Source: Microbacterium sp. LWO12-1.2 (GTDB taxonomy: Bacteria; Actinomycetota; Actinomycetes; Actinomycetales; Microbacteriaceae). From it: 64,000 bases of DNA. The DNA lies in contig NZ_JBEGII010000001.1 of NCBI RefSeq assembly GCF_040675875.1, positions 3,224,001 to 3,288,000 of the forward strand, written 5' to 3'. The translations under genes were made by a program, and so were the position numbers. Below, one piece after another: positions 25,930-35,672 of this stretch. Numbering within the stretch: the stretch's first letter is position 1; the number at the start of each line of letters is the position of its first letter. The notes beneath the pieces were generated by a model. The model had not been told where the DNA came from. It worked only from the letters and a program-made list of their open reading frames with translations, and searched no databases.

Positions 25930-28125
25930 ATGACCGTGACCACCCCCGAAACCGGCCTCCGTGCGCGCGTTCTGCGACTCACGCGCAGGACCGCGGTCTT
26001 CGCGATCGCACTCGGGGTCTGTGGATTCGTGGCTCCGAGTGCAGCGGTCGGCGCGACCGACGACTCCCCGGGGAAGGATGACCAGACGGTCGAACTCTAC
26101 GTATCGGCGGGTGCGCGCGGTGCGGTCGCCCCCGGCGGCTCGACCTCTGCCGTCGTCACGGTGCAGAACGAGACGGATTCGCAGCTGAGCGGCGGACGGG
26201 TTCTCGTGGAGATCAACCGCACTCCGCTCACCGACGACGACGCGATCACGACCTGGCTCGACGACGGCGATGCGTCCGGCGACTTCACGACCCTCGGCAG
26301 TGAGACGACGACGACCGTGGATGCCGGTGACGAGGAGACGACGACCGTCTTCGTTCCGGATGACGTGCTCGGCGACATCGCTCCCGGCGTCTACCCGCTG
26401 CGTGCGGCCCTGACGGGCGCGAGCACGGGGACACCCGGATCCGACGACGAGGTCGACCGTGAGGTGGCCGCGACGAGCGTCCTTGTCATCACGGCCGGCC
26501 AGACCGCGCAGATCGGCGTACTCGTGCCGATCACGGCGACGCCGGCAGGGGGCGCGCTGCTCACGGCGGAGGAGCTCAGCACACTCACCGCCGAAGACGG
26601 GGCGCTCACCGCTCAGCTCGACGGCGTCGTGGGCACCGCAGCGGTTCTCGCCATCGACCCGGCGATCATGGCGTCGATCCGCGTCCTCGGTACGGCGGCG
26701 CCCGCCTCGGCGACCGAGTGGCTCGCCCGCCTCGACGATCTTCCGAATGAGAGGTTCGCTCTCCAGTTCGGTGACGCGGATGCCACCGCGCAGGCGCATG
26801 CTCAGCTCCCGTCGCTCCTGCAGCCGACCACGCTCGCACCGTTCCTCGATGAACGGAACTTCCCGAAGACGCCGGCCGCCCCGATCACCGATGCACCCGA
26901 TACGACGGCCACACCCTCCCCCGCAGCGACGGACTCCCCTGCATTCCCGGACGATGCCGCGCTCTCGGAGGTCGACGGCGCCGCACCCGGCATCCTCTGG
27001 CCGCGCGGGGATGTCACGCAGGACGATCTGGCCACCTTCGAGGAGTACCTCGGCCGAGCGCCGCTCACGGTCCTCCCGTCGAGCAGTGTCGACGGAGCAG
27101 TGTCGGCCCATGCCACAGCCGGCTCGTCGGGGCTCCTGGTCACCGTCGACGCGGCATCGGCGGTGCTGTCGCAGGCTGCTGCAGAGAACGATCCCGCAGC
27201 CCGCCAGCGCGCCCTGGCCGCTGCCACCGCGCATCTGGCCGTCGCCGCGCAGAGCTCCCCGACGTCTCCCCTGCTGGTCGGACTCGAGCGCGACGAGACG
27301 CGCAGTGCCGATGCGCTGCGCGATGCGATCTCGACGGCGGACACCGCCGGTTTCAGTCTCACAGATCTGCGTGCCACGCCCGCCGCGGCCGCGTCACTGA
27401 CGGCGGAACCCGACGCAGCCCGTGCCGCCGCGGTGAACGAGCTGCTCGCCGACGAGAGCACCCTCACGGGCTTCTCGACGATCCTCGCGGATCCCGCGCT
27501 GCTGCTCAGCCCGGAGCGCATCCGGATCCTGCGCACTCTCGCCGTCGGCATCCCGACCGCCTCCTTCGACGCCGAGGTCCTCGAGCACCGCGACGCGACC
27601 CGCGAGACCCTGGGCGCCGTCAGCATCCCCCCTTCGAGCACGATCCAGCTGTTGACCGCGGCAGCCGACCTTCCCTTCCGGGTGCGCAACGACCTGCCCT
27701 GGCCGGTGACCGTTCGGCTGACCGTCATCCCGACCGACCTGCGCCTCGATGTGGAGCAGGTCACCACCGCCGAGGTGCCGGCGAACTCCAGCACGCGCGT
27801 CAAGGTCCCGGTGTCGGCCCGCGTCGGCAGTGGTGAGCTCACGCTCCGGTTGAGCCTGTCGAGCCCGACCGGCGTGGCGATCGGCGGAACCGAGAGCGTA
27901 CGAGTCGCCGTGCGAGCCGAGTGGGAGACCATCGGACTCGCTGTCCTCGGCGGCTTGATCGTGGTGCTGATCGGTCTGGGCGTGTGGCGCACCGTACGAC
28001 GCCGTCGAAACGAGGCGAACGAAAGCGCGGCGGATGCAGATGCAGCCGCCGATCCTGATGCCGTGCAAGAGGACGTCGTGAACACCGCCCCGGATGCTGG
28101 CTCGACCGAGAAGCCGAATGAGTAG
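25930..28125 (+). CDS. DUF6049 family secreted membrane-anchored protein
   Basis: 731 residues. A signal peptide (about 17-45), a large extracytoplasmic region rich in Ala/Thr/Asp, and one C-terminal membrane helix (WETIGLAVLGGLIVVLIGLGVW) followed by an acidic cytoplasmic tail. Proteins of this kind commonly precede murJ in Actinobacteria. The stop overlaps the murJ start (ATGAGTAG), so they are coupled; a role as accessory to MurJ in peptidoglycan synthesis is inference. A long stretch around 330-360 is Pro/Ala/Asp-rich and probably disordered. Confidence 0.82.
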   Translation: MTVTTPETGLRARVLRLTRRTAVFAIALGVCGFVAPSAAVGATDDSPGKDDQTVELYVSAGARGAVAPGGSTSAVVTVQNETDSQLSGGRVLVEINRTPLTDDDAITTWLDDGDASGDFTTLGSETTTTVDAGDEETTTVFVPDDVLGDIAPGVYPLRAALTGASTGTPGSDDEVDREVAATSVLVITAGQTAQIGVLVPITATPAGGALLTAEELSTLTAEDGALTAQLDGVVGTAAVLAIDPAIMASIRVLGTAAPASATEWLARLDDLPNERFALQFGDADATAQAHAQLPSLLQPTTLAPFLDERNFPKTPAAPITDAPDTTATPSPAATDSPAFPDDAALSEVDGAAPGILWPRGDVTQDDLATFEEYLGRAPLTVLPSSSVDGAVSAHATAGSSGLLVTVDAASAVLSQAAAENDPAARQRALAAATAHLAVAAQSSPTSPLLVGLERDETRSADALRDAISTADTAGFSLTDLRATPAAAASLTAEPDAARAAAVNELLADESTLTGFSTILADPALLLSPERIRILRTLAVGIPTASFDAEVLEHRDATRETLGAVSIPPSSTIQLLTAAADLPFRVRNDLPWPVTVRLTVIPTDLRLDVEQVTTAEVPANSSTRVKVPVSARVGSGELTLRLSLSSPTGVAIGGTESVRVAVRAEWETIGLAVLGGLIVVLIGLGVWRTVRRRRNEANESAADADAAADPDAVQEDVVNTAPDAGSTEKPNE

Positions 28126-29749
28126 CCTCGGTCGCGCGAGCGCCGTCATCGGCGCCGGCACCATGGTGTCCCGCCTCACGGGACTGCTGCGCAGCATCGT
28201 GCTGGTCGGAGTGATCGGCTCGTTCTCAGGACCCGCCAACGCCTTCACCTACGCCAACCAGCTCCCGAACAGCGTGTTCTCGCTGATCTCCGTGGGCATT
28301 CTCACGGCCGTCATCGTCCCCCAGATCGTGAAGGCGGCTGCGGATGCCGACGGCGGCAACGCCTTCATCTCGAAGCTCTTCACGCTGGGTACCGTGGTCC
28401 TGGTCGTGGTCACCGGGATCGCGACGGCCGCGGCACCGTGGCTGGTCCATCTGGCCGCAGGCAAGGCGACGCCCGAGATCCTGGCTCTCGCCACGGCGCT
28501 CGCGTACTGGTGTCTGCCACAGATCCTCTTCTACGGCCTCTACGCACTCCTCGGCGAGGCCCTGAACGCCCGTCGCATCTTCGGTCCGTTCACGTGGGCT
28601 CCGGTCATCAACAACGTCGTCTCGATCATCGGGTTCCTCATCCTGGGCGCCGTGTTCGCTCCGGTCTCCACGAACGCAGCGGAGTGGACGCCCGCCATGA
28701 TCAACACACTCGGCGGCACGGCGACCCTCGGCATCGCCCTGCAGGCCGTCGTGCTCCTCGTGTTCTGGCGTCGCACCGGTCTCGCCCTGAAGCCCGACTT
28801 CCGGTGGCGCGGCGTGGGGCTCGGCGCTGTCGGACGCCTCGCCGGGTGGACCTTCCTGATGGCATTCGCGAGTCTTGCCGCCGGGATGCTGCAGGGGTTC
28901 ATCATCAGCGAGGCGGCCGGCGCCGGAGCTTCGGCGACGGTTACTGCGAACGCCTGGTTGATCTTCATGCTCCCGTACTCGGTCATCGTGCTGTCGATCG
29001 GGACGCCGTACTTCACGCAGATCAGCGAGCACGCGGCGGCCGGCCGCGACGGCGAGGTGCGCTCTGACATCGCTCGCAGCATCCGGACGCTGCTGTTCTT
29101 CATCGTTGCCGCTGTCGCCGCTGTCGCCGCGGCGGCCATCCCTGCCTCACGCGTCTTCTCGAAGGCCACGGAAGAGGTCAGCGCCGCGAGCGCGTCCGAA
29201 GCCGCCGCCCTCGTGCTGCTCTGCTACCTCGTGAGCCTGATCCCGCTCACGATCCTCTTCATCGTGCAGCGCACGTTCTACGCCTACGACGACACCCGCA
29301 CGCCGTTCTGGTTCACGATCTTCCAGTGCGTGCTCATCGTGGCGACCGCGCTCGGCGCCTGGGGACTGCTCGAGGCCGACGTCATCCCGATCACCTCTCT
29401 CGCCGCGGCGGTGGCCCTCGGTCAGTCGATCGCGAGCATCCTCCAGACCGTGGTGGCCACCTGGTTGCTGCACCGCAAGATCGGCGGCCTGCAGGTCGGG
29501 AGCTGGATGCTCACGATCGGCCGCTTCGCCGTGGCCGGCATCCCCGCCGGGCTCGCGGGCTGGGGCGTGTACCTGCTCGCCGGCGGCGCGGACGGCTGGA
29601 TGGTCGGGGGGCAGTTCCTCGGGGCCATCGGCACCGCGGTCATCGGCCTCGTGGTGGTCGTGGTCTACATCGGCATCCTCGCCCTGATGCGTGCCCCGGA
29701 GCTCAAGGTCGCCGGTTCTCTGGTGCGACGGTTCCTGCCCTCACGCTGA
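28118..29749 (+). CDS. murJ: Lipid II flippase MurJ
   Basis: 543-residue polytopic protein with about 14 hydrophobic helices, of the MATE/MOP flippase type. RASAVIGAGTMVSRLTGLLRSIVL at the N-terminus and FTYANQLPNSVFSLISVG are the recognisable MurJ/MviN segments. It moves lipid II from the inner to the outer face of the membrane for peptidoglycan assembly. The ATG at 28118 overlaps the DUF6049 stop by eight bases. Mycobacterial MurJ has a C-terminal pseudokinase extension; none is present here. Confidence 0.93.
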   Translation: MSSLGRASAVIGAGTMVSRLTGLLRSIVLVGVIGSFSGPANAFTYANQLPNSVFSLISVGILTAVIVPQIVKAAADADGGNAFISKLFTLGTVVLVVVTGIATAAAPWLVHLAAGKATPEILALATALAYWCLPQILFYGLYALLGEALNARRIFGPFTWAPVINNVVSIIGFLILGAVFAPVSTNAAEWTPAMINTLGGTATLGIALQAVVLLVFWRRTGLALKPDFRWRGVGLGAVGRLAGWTFLMAFASLAAGMLQGFIISEAAGAGASATVTANAWLIFMLPYSVIVLSIGTPYFTQISEHAAAGRDGEVRSDIARSIRTLLFFIVAAVAAVAAAAIPASRVFSKATEEVSAASASEAAALVLLCYLVSLIPLTILFIVQRTFYAYDDTRTPFWFTIFQCVLIVATALGAWGLLEADVIPITSLAAAVALGQSIASILQTVVATWLLHRKIGGLQVGSWMLTIGRFAVAGIPAGLAGWGVYLLAGGADGWMVGGQFLGAIGTAVIGLVVVVVYIGILALMRAPELKVAGSLVRRFLPSR

Positions 29750-29868
29750 CGCGTCCGTTGAGCCGTCTCACAGCCCGGCGCGCGACCCTGGTCAGGGAAT
29801 GCCGCGCGGCTACCATGGGTTGAAGCACTCGAAGGTCATTCGACTGCAGTTTCTAAGACGGAGAGCAC

Positions 29869-30843
29869 ATGCGTCAGGTCATCATCATCGGCTCCGGCCC
29901 CGCCGGATTCACGGCTGCCATCTACGCGGCCCGAGCGAACCTCAAGCCTCTGCTCATCGCGAGCTCGGTCGAGGTCGGCGGCGAGCTGATGAACACCACC
30001 GAGGTGGAGAACTACCCGGGCTTCCCCGAGGGCATCCAGGGACCGGAGCTCATGGCCAAGTTCCAGGAGCAGGCGGAGAAGTTCGGTACCGAGGTCGTCT
30101 ACGACGACGTCACCGAGTTGCAGCTCGACGGCCCCGTCAAGAAGGTCATCCTCGGAAGCGGCGCGGAGCACGAGACCCAGTCGCTGATCTACGCGACCGG
30201 TTCGGCCTACCGCAAGCTCGGCATCGAGGGCGAAGAGCGCCTGTCGGGCTACGGCGTCTCGTGGTGCGCCACGTGCGACGGCTTCTTCTTCCGCGAGAAG
30301 ACGATCGCGGTCGTCGGCGGCGGTGACTCCGCGATGGAGGAGGCGACCTTCCTCACGCGCTTCGCGGAGAAGGTCTACGTCATCCACCGCAAGGACTCCC
30401 TGCGCGCCTCGAAGATCATGCAGGAGCGCGCGTTCGCGAACGAGAAGATCGAGTTCGTGTGGAACAGCGAGGTCGCAGAGGTTCTCGGTGGAGACTCCGT
30501 CACCGGCGTCCAGCTGCGTTCCACTGTCGACGGCACCCTGAGCGACCTGCCGCTGGACGGCGTCTTCATCGCGATCGGCAATGACCCGCGTACGCACCTC
30601 GTGCACGACAAGCTGAAGCTCACGGCTGAGGGCACCATCTGGGTCGACGGCCGCTCGTCTGTGACCTCCGTGCCCGGCGTCTTCGCCGCGGGTGACGTGA
30701 TCGACCCCACCTACCGTCAGGCCATCACGGCTGCCGGCTCCGGGACGGTCGCGGCCCTCGACGCGGAGCACTTCCTGGCGGATTTTGACGACGCCTCCGT
30801 CGAGTTCCCGGCTGCGGAGGCCGCCGAGATCCTCACTGCGTGA
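29869..30843 (+). CDS. trxB: Thioredoxin reductase
   Basis: 324-residue flavoprotein. FAD-binding GSGPAG at 8-13, redox-active CATC with Cys133 and Cys136, NADPH-binding VVGGGDSAMEEA near 148-159, and the second FAD motif VFAAGDVID. Reduces thioredoxin with NADPH in the cytoplasm. trxA follows after 67 bases, the usual actinobacterial trxB-trxA pair close to the origin. GGAGAG precedes the ATG. Confidence 0.96.
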   Translation: MRQVIIIGSGPAGFTAAIYAARANLKPLLIASSVEVGGELMNTTEVENYPGFPEGIQGPELMAKFQEQAEKFGTEVVYDDVTELQLDGPVKKVILGSGAEHETQSLIYATGSAYRKLGIEGEERLSGYGVSWCATCDGFFFREKTIAVVGGGDSAMEEATFLTRFAEKVYVIHRKDSLRASKIMQERAFANEKIEFVWNSEVAEVLGGDSVTGVQLRSTVDGTLSDLPLDGVFIAIGNDPRTHLVHDKLKLTAEGTIWVDGRSSVTSVPGVFAAGDVIDPTYRQAITAAGSGTVAALDAEHFLADFDDASVEFPAAEAAEILTA

Positions 30844-30910
30844 CCCGGCGGGAACAGTTTCACCTCGTCGGCTGTTGTAGCAGACGAACCTCGAATCAAG
30901 GAGAACTCTG

Positions 30911-31234
30911 ATGAGTGCAAAGGCTACGAGCCAGGCGACCTGGGAGCAGGACGTTCTGCAGGCCGACGGTCCCGTGCTGGTGGACTTCTGGGCGGAATGG
31001 TGCGGCCCGTGTCGCATGGTCGCCCCGGTGCTGGACGAGATCCAGGCCGATAACCCCGACAAGATCACCATCCTCAAGCTCAACGTGGATGAGAATCCTG
31101 AGCTGGCGATGAAGTACCAGATCACGTCGATCCCGGCGATGAAGGTGTTCAGCGGTGGTGAGGTCAAGACGACCATCATCGGCGCGAAGCCGAAGTTCGC
31201 TCTCGAGAAGGACCTCGCCGCTTTCATCGGCTGA
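30911..31234 (+). CDS. trxA: Thioredoxin
   Basis: 107 residues. Active site WCGPC with Cys31 and Cys34, the cis-proline segment SIPAM near 75, and the normal length for thioredoxin 1. Serves as general thiol reductant, reduced by the TrxB encoded just upstream. AAGGAGAA precedes the ATG. Confidence 0.96.
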   Translation: MSAKATSQATWEQDVLQADGPVLVDFWAEWCGPCRMVAPVLDEIQADNPDKITILKLNVDENPELAMKYQITSIPAMKVFSGGEVKTTIIGAKPKFALEKDLAAFIG

Positions 31235-31249
31235 GTCCCGCTACGTCTC

Positions 31250-31281
31250 AGGCCGTCGTCTCCTCCGGGAGGCGGCGGCCT
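31250..31281 (+). terminator. Terminator after trxA
   Basis: A 14-base stem (31250-31263 with 31268-31281), complementary apart from two G-U pairs, and a TCCG loop start 15 bases past the trxA stop and are followed by TTCGTC. Confidence 0.65.
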
Positions 31282-31305
31282 TTCGTCATCCCACCCGCCC
31301 CGCAA

Positions 31306-31365
31306 GGTGACGAATCGCGGACCCTGTGACGAATCGCGGACCTGTCACCGCGATTCGTCACAGGG
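31306..31365. repeat. Palindrome with an added direct repeat between trxA and the GrpB gene
   Basis: A perfect 18-base stem (31322-31339 with 31348-31365) has an 8-base loop. The left arm core TGACGAATCGCGGACC also occurs as a direct copy at 31308-31323. The element lies between convergent genes and covers the GrpB stop codon. Confidence 0.65.
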
Positions 31366-31927
31366 AATTGTCCTGTCCTCCGGGAAGTGTCGGCGTCCAT
31401 TCCTTGTCCGACACCGGCACGGATGGCAATCCCCTCGCCTCCCGTGCACGATCGACCAGTTCCTGGATGACCGGCGTCTTCGCAGCGTTGTACGACGAGC
31501 GCCCCTGCGCCGCAGCCGCCACGGCATCGCACTTGGCGTGCGTGTAGCGATCGGCGTCGTCCGGATGCGCGAGCAGCCAGTCCCGCAGGATGCGCTGGTT
31601 CACGTCGTCCCACTCCGCAGCCGTGAAGAAGTGGGCGATGCGGGTACGGATGCCGTCGCGTTCGAACACCATGACCGTGTGGGTGCGCACGCCGCTGCCG
31701 AGTCGCCATCCGAGGCGCTCAAGCGCATCCCGATGCCGGGCGAGATCCTCGGCATCGTCCACCCGCACGGCGAGGTCGATGATGGGTTTCGCCCGCATCC
31801 CCGGCACCGCCGTCGATCCGATGTGCTCGACGATCCACGCCGGGTTGCCGTGCGCACGCATCTCAGCGGCGATCTGCTCGAACTGAGCGGGCCAGGACGG
31901 GTCGTACGAGACGAGCTGCCGCGGCAT
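31358..31927 (-). CDS. GrpB/UPF0157 family protein
   Basis: 189 residues. VEHIGSTAVPGMRAKPIIDLAV is the family signature (nucleotidyltransferase-like fold with a GST motif). Function is not established; related domains are found fused to coenzyme A kinase. Its stop codon lies inside the palindrome at 31348-31365. The start overlaps by one base the stop of the preceding small gene (TGATG). Confidence 0.85.
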   Translation of the reverse strand: MPRQLVSYDPSWPAQFEQIAAEMRAHGNPAWIVEHIGSTAVPGMRAKPIIDLAVRVDDAEDLARHRDALERLGWRLGSGVRTHTVMVFERDGIRTRIAHFFTAAEWDDVNQRILRDWLLAHPDDADRYTHAKCDAVAAAAQGRSSYNAAKTPVIQELVDRAREARGLPSVPVSDKEWTPTLPGGQDNSL

Positions 31928-32262
31928 CAGGAGGCGTCGGCGACCGAGGGGTCCCAGCGCCGGTGGCGCTGCTTCTCGTCCAGGAGCCCCCAGACGGCCG
32001 GAGTGAGCTCCGGATACTCCAGGGCGATCTGACGCAGCACACGGTAGTGCCGAGCGGCATTGGGGCGCACGCCGTCGTTCGCGGTGATGTTGTCGGCGCG
32101 GAGCAGATACACCACGAGCTCGTCGACGCTCGGCAGCTCCTCCATGAACTCCCAGGGGTCCTCACCGCCGAGGAGGCGCTCCTGGATCAGCACGGCGAGT
32201 TCGTCGGCTGCCTCTGCACGCAGCACTTCCAGGCTGGCGCGACGGGGGACGGACTCGGTCAT
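31927..32262 (-). CDS. Conserved hypothetical protein
   Basis: 111 residues, mostly helical and acidic, no membrane segment or cysteine. Contains ELPSVDELVVYLLRADNITANDGVRP and ALEYPELTPAVWGLLDEKQRHRRWD. I cannot name a family. One-base overlap with the GrpB gene suggests joint expression. Confidence 0.6.
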   Translation of the reverse strand: MTESVPRRASLEVLRAEAADELAVLIQERLLGGEDPWEFMEELPSVDELVVYLLRADNITANDGVRPNAARHYRVLRQIALEYPELTPAVWGLLDEKQRHRRWDPSVADAS

Positions 32263-32271
32263 ATCTCCAGC

Positions 32272-33720
32272 CTACGCGCGAGGGCGGCGAGGTCGGCGCT
32301 CGACCTTCACGTCTTCGCTCATCTCCTCGAGTTCTTTGCCCTTGGTCTCCGCCACCTGGAAGTAGACGAAGAAGAACGACAGCAGTGCGAAGAACGCGTA
32401 GAACCCGTAGGCGAACGGAAGCCCGATCTGCGCGAACGCCGGGAAGGTCGTCGAGATGAAGAAGTTCGCCGCCCACTGCGCTGCCGCGGCGACCGCCAGA
32501 GCACCGGCACGGATCGAGTTCGGGAACATCTCGCCCAGGAGCACCCACACGAGCGGGCCCCAGGTCGCACCGAAGAACACCACGAACGCGTTGGCGCAGA
32601 TCAGCGCCACCGTGGACCACGGGTCGGGAAGCGTCACCGCGCCGGCGGAATCCAGAGTGCCGAACGAGAAGGCGAGAGCCATCAAGCCGAGCGATATCGT
32701 CATGCCCACAGAGCCCACGAGCAGCATGATGCGCCGGCCCACCCTGTCGACCAGCAGGATGGCCACGATCGTCACGACGATGTTGGTGACGGAGGTGATC
32801 ACCGTGATCGTGAGGGCCTGCGCTTCGCCGAAGCCGACGGACTGCCACAGCGTGGTCGAGTAGTAGAAGATGACGTTGATGCCGACGAACTGCTGGAAGA
32901 CGGAGAGCAGGATGCCGACCCAGACGATCGGCTTCAGACCGAAGCGGTTTCCACGCAGATCACGCAGCGACTCGGAGCGCTCAGTGTTGATCGTTCCGGT
33001 GATCTCCTTGATCTTCGCGTCGACGTCGACGGTCCCGGTGACGGCTGTCAGGACCTCTGAGGCCTTCTTCAGCTCGCCCTTGGCGACCAGGTAGCGCGGA
33101 GACTCCGGCAGACGCAGTGCCATGATTCCGTAGACGATGGCGGGGATCGCCTCGGCGATGAACATCCATCGCCAGGCGTAGAGGCCCCAGAGCGGCTCTG
33201 CAGCTCCCCCGGCGACGTCGGCGAGCATCGCGTCGGACAGCAGCGCGACGAAGATACCTGTGACGATGGCGAGCTGTTGGAGAGATCCCAGACGACCGCG
33301 CATGTGCGCCGGCGAGACCTCGGCGATGTAGGCCGGGGCGATGACGGATGCCGCTCCCACGCCGAGTCCGCCGACGACGCGCCAGATGATGAGGTCGACG
33401 ACGCTGAACGCGAGGCCGGATCCGATCGAGGAGAGGAGGAACAGGATCGCTGCCGCCACCATGATGGGGATGCGCCCGTAGCGGTTGGCGAGCGGACCGG
33501 CGAACCAGGCGCCCACCGCACAGCCGATCAGCGCGGAGGAGACGGCGAAGCCCTTGAGCCCGACTCCGAGGTCGAAGCCCGAGCCTGCGCCCGCGAGAGC
33601 ATCCACCGCGCCGTTGATCACCGCGGTGTCGAAACCGAACAGGAATCCGCCCAATGCCGCCGCGATGCTGATCGCGATCACGCGACCCCTCAGAGCTGAA
33701 CCCGATGGTGTCGCTGACAT
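32272..33720 (-). CDS. MFS sugar porter
   Basis: 482 residues with 12 predicted helices. Sugar-porter motifs are visible: RYGRIPIM and VGRRIM after helices 2 and 8, PESPRYLV at the start of the central loop, and EVSPAHMRGRLGS. It is likely a proton-coupled importer of a hexose, pentose or polyol. GGGGAGGA lies before the ATG. No sugar-use gene is next to it, so the substrate cannot be narrowed. Confidence 0.9.
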   Translation of the reverse strand: MSATPSGSALRGRVIAISIAAALGGFLFGFDTAVINGAVDALAGAGSGFDLGVGLKGFAVSSALIGCAVGAWFAGPLANRYGRIPIMVAAAILFLLSSIGSGLAFSVVDLIIWRVVGGLGVGAASVIAPAYIAEVSPAHMRGRLGSLQQLAIVTGIFVALLSDAMLADVAGGAAEPLWGLYAWRWMFIAEAIPAIVYGIMALRLPESPRYLVAKGELKKASEVLTAVTGTVDVDAKIKEITGTINTERSESLRDLRGNRFGLKPIVWVGILLSVFQQFVGINVIFYYSTTLWQSVGFGEAQALTITVITSVTNIVVTIVAILLVDRVGRRIMLLVGSVGMTISLGLMALAFSFGTLDSAGAVTLPDPWSTVALICANAFVVFFGATWGPLVWVLLGEMFPNSIRAGALAVAAAAQWAANFFISTTFPAFAQIGLPFAYGFYAFFALLSFFFVYFQVAETKGKELEEMSEDVKVERRPRRPRA

Positions 33721-33783
33721 GATGTCCTCCCCGACGTCTGTTGAAGGGGAGTCTAGGCCTGTCGAGGTCCGCGCGGGGCGGCG

Positions 33784-34749
33784 TCAGCTCTTGCCGTAAC
33801 CCTCTTCGCCGAGCTCTTCGAGAATCCGGTTCAGATCCTGGATGGAAGCGAAATCGATTGTGACCTGGCCTTTACGCGCGCCCAGCGCGATCTTGACTCG
33901 GGTGTTCAGGCGATCGCCGAGCTTTCCGGCCACTTCGTCGAGGTAGGCGCGTCGCGCGCCCGGCGTCGGCTTGGGGGTCGAGCCGGCCACCGCCGGCTGG
34001 TGCTTGGCGACTTCTTCCGTCGCACGGACGGAGAGATCTTCGTTCACGACCTTGTCTGCGAGGCGCTGCATGGCCTCGGCGTTGTCGAGGCTCAGGATCG
34101 CCCGTGCGTGTCCGGCGGTCAGCACACCGGCGGCCACGCGCTGCTGCACGGGCACGGGGAGCTTGAGAAGACGGATCGTGTTGCTGATCTGCGGACGAGA
34201 GCGTCCGATCCGCGTCGCGAGCTCCTCCTGCGTGATGCCGAAGTCCTCCAGAAGCTGCTGGTAGGCCGATGCCTCTTCCAGAGGGTTCAGTTCGGAACGG
34301 TGCAGGTTCTCGAGCAGCGCATCGCGCAGCAGATCCTCGTCGGCGGTCTCCCGCACGATCGCGGGGATGGTCTCCAGGCCGGCCTCACGTGCCGCGCGGG
34401 TACGCCGCTCCCCCATGATGAGCTCGTAGTCGCCGTCGGAGTTCTTGCGCACCACCACGGGCTGCAGCACACCGAACTCGCGCACACTGTGCACCAGCTC
34501 GGCGAGGTCCTCGACGTTGAAGTGCGTGCGCGGCTGCCGCGGGTTCGGCACGATCTTCTGCGGGTCGACCTGCACGAGATGGATGCCGGGAACCGCCTCC
34601 AACTCCGCTTCGACCACCGGCGCCGTGCTCTCCGGCGCCGCACGCAGGCTGGCCCCCGGGAAGAACACGTCCACGGGACGCTCGGACTGATCGGCGGTGG
34701 GGATGAGAGCGCCGATACCGCGGCCCAATCCAGTGCGCTTCGCCATCAT
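33784..34749 (-). CDS. parB: Chromosome partitioning protein ParB
   Basis: 321 residues. The CTP-binding motif GERRTRAA is at 113-120, and the helix-turn-helix for parS follows (ITQEELATRIGRSRPQISNTIRLL, near 189-212). A C-terminal dimerisation domain completes the protein. ParB loads at parS and slides as a clamp. The first ATG overlaps the parA stop (ATGATGGCG). Nine parS cores lie nearby. Confidence 0.96.
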   Translation of the reverse strand: MMAKRTGLGRGIGALIPTADQSERPVDVFFPGASLRAAPESTAPVVEAELEAVPGIHLVQVDPQKIVPNPRQPRTHFNVEDLAELVHSVREFGVLQPVVVRKNSDGDYELIMGERRTRAAREAGLETIPAIVRETADEDLLRDALLENLHRSELNPLEEASAYQQLLEDFGITQEELATRIGRSRPQISNTIRLLKLPVPVQQRVAAGVLTAGHARAILSLDNAEAMQRLADKVVNEDLSVRATEEVAKHQPAVAGSTPKPTPGARRAYLDEVAGKLGDRLNTRVKIALGARKGQVTIDFASIQDLNRILEELGEEGYGKS

Positions 34750-35672
34750 TTCTCCTTGCTCTGCGACGCTGTGCGCGACGCGATCTCGACAGCGGCCTCG
34801 CGATACGCGATCGCGCCGGCGGATTGCCCATCGTAGGCGATCACGGTCTGACCGAAACTCGGGGCTTCCGACACCCGCACCGAGCGGGGAATGACGGTTT
34901 CCAGCACCTGAGTCGGGAAGTGGGTACGAACCTCATCGGCGACCTGCTGCGCCAGGCGGGTACGCCCGTCGAACATTGTCAGCAGGATCGTAGAGAGGTG
35001 AAGCGCCGGATTGAGGTGCTTCTGGATCATCTGGATGCTGCCGAGCAGCTGGCTGAGCCCCTCCAGGGCGTAGTACTCGCACTGGATGGGGATGAATACC
35101 TCAGACGCCGCAGTGAACGCGTTGATCGTCAGCAGGCCCAACGAGGGTGGGCAGTCGATGATCACGAAGTCCATGGGACTGTTCGTGAGGTACTCCTCCA
35201 GAGCCCGGCGCAGGCGGTGCTCACGGGCGACCTGGGCGACCAGCTCGATCTCGGCGCCCGCGAGGTGGATCGTGCTCGGTGCGCAGAAGAGGTTCGGGTT
35301 CTCCGGGCTCTGCTGAATGATGTCGGCGAGCGGGAACTCCTCGATCAGCACGTCATAGACACTCGGGATGTCCGCACTGTGTGGAACCCCCAGCGCAGTG
35401 GAGGCGTTGCCCTGAGGGTCGAGGTCGATCACCAGGACCTTGGCACCGAGTCCGGCAAGTGCCGAAGCGACATTCACGGCTGTGGTCGTCTTGCCGACGC
35501 CACCCTTCTGATTGGAAACCGTCAGCACACGTGTATCCCCCGAGAACTCCACCTTTGCGGATTCAAGGGCACGCCGCCGAGCGGAGAGGTCTGCAAGTTC
35601 CCGCGCGAGCGGTGTATCCGTACCGAACGAATCGTTCGAGGATGCCTTTTCGGACTGTTTCACGTGAAACAT
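34746..35672 (-). CDS. parA: Chromosome partitioning ATPase ParA
   Basis: 308 residues. The deviant Walker A motif KGGVGKTTT is at 56-64, with DLDPQGNAS and DCPPSLG following. The first codons (MFHVKQ) are themselves a parS site at 35656-35671, so ParB binding could affect parA expression. About 50 residues precede the ATPase domain, a normal length for chromosomal ParA. The start at 35672 is the only one that gives an uninterrupted N-terminus, but an internal GTG within the parS cannot be excluded. Confidence 0.96.
   Translation of the reverse strand: MFHVKQSEKASSNDSFGTDTPLARELADLSARRRALESAKVEFSGDTRVLTVSNQKGGVGKTTTAVNVASALAGLGAKVLVIDLDPQGNASTALGVPHSADIPSVYDVLIEEFPLADIIQQSPENPNLFCAPSTIHLAGAEIELVAQVAREHRLRRALEEYLTNSPMDFVIIDCPPSLGLLTINAFTAASEVFIPIQCEYYALEGLSQLLGSIQMIQKHLNPALHLSTILLTMFDGRTRLAQQVADEVRTHFPTQVLETVIPRSVRVSEAPSFGQTVIAYDGQSAGAIAYREAAVEIASRTASQSKEK
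35656..35671. promoter_or_regulatory. parS site overlapping the parA start
   Basis: TGTTTCACGTGAAACA, a perfect 16-base parS palindrome. It spells codons 1-5 of parA on the minus strand. Confidence 0.93.
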
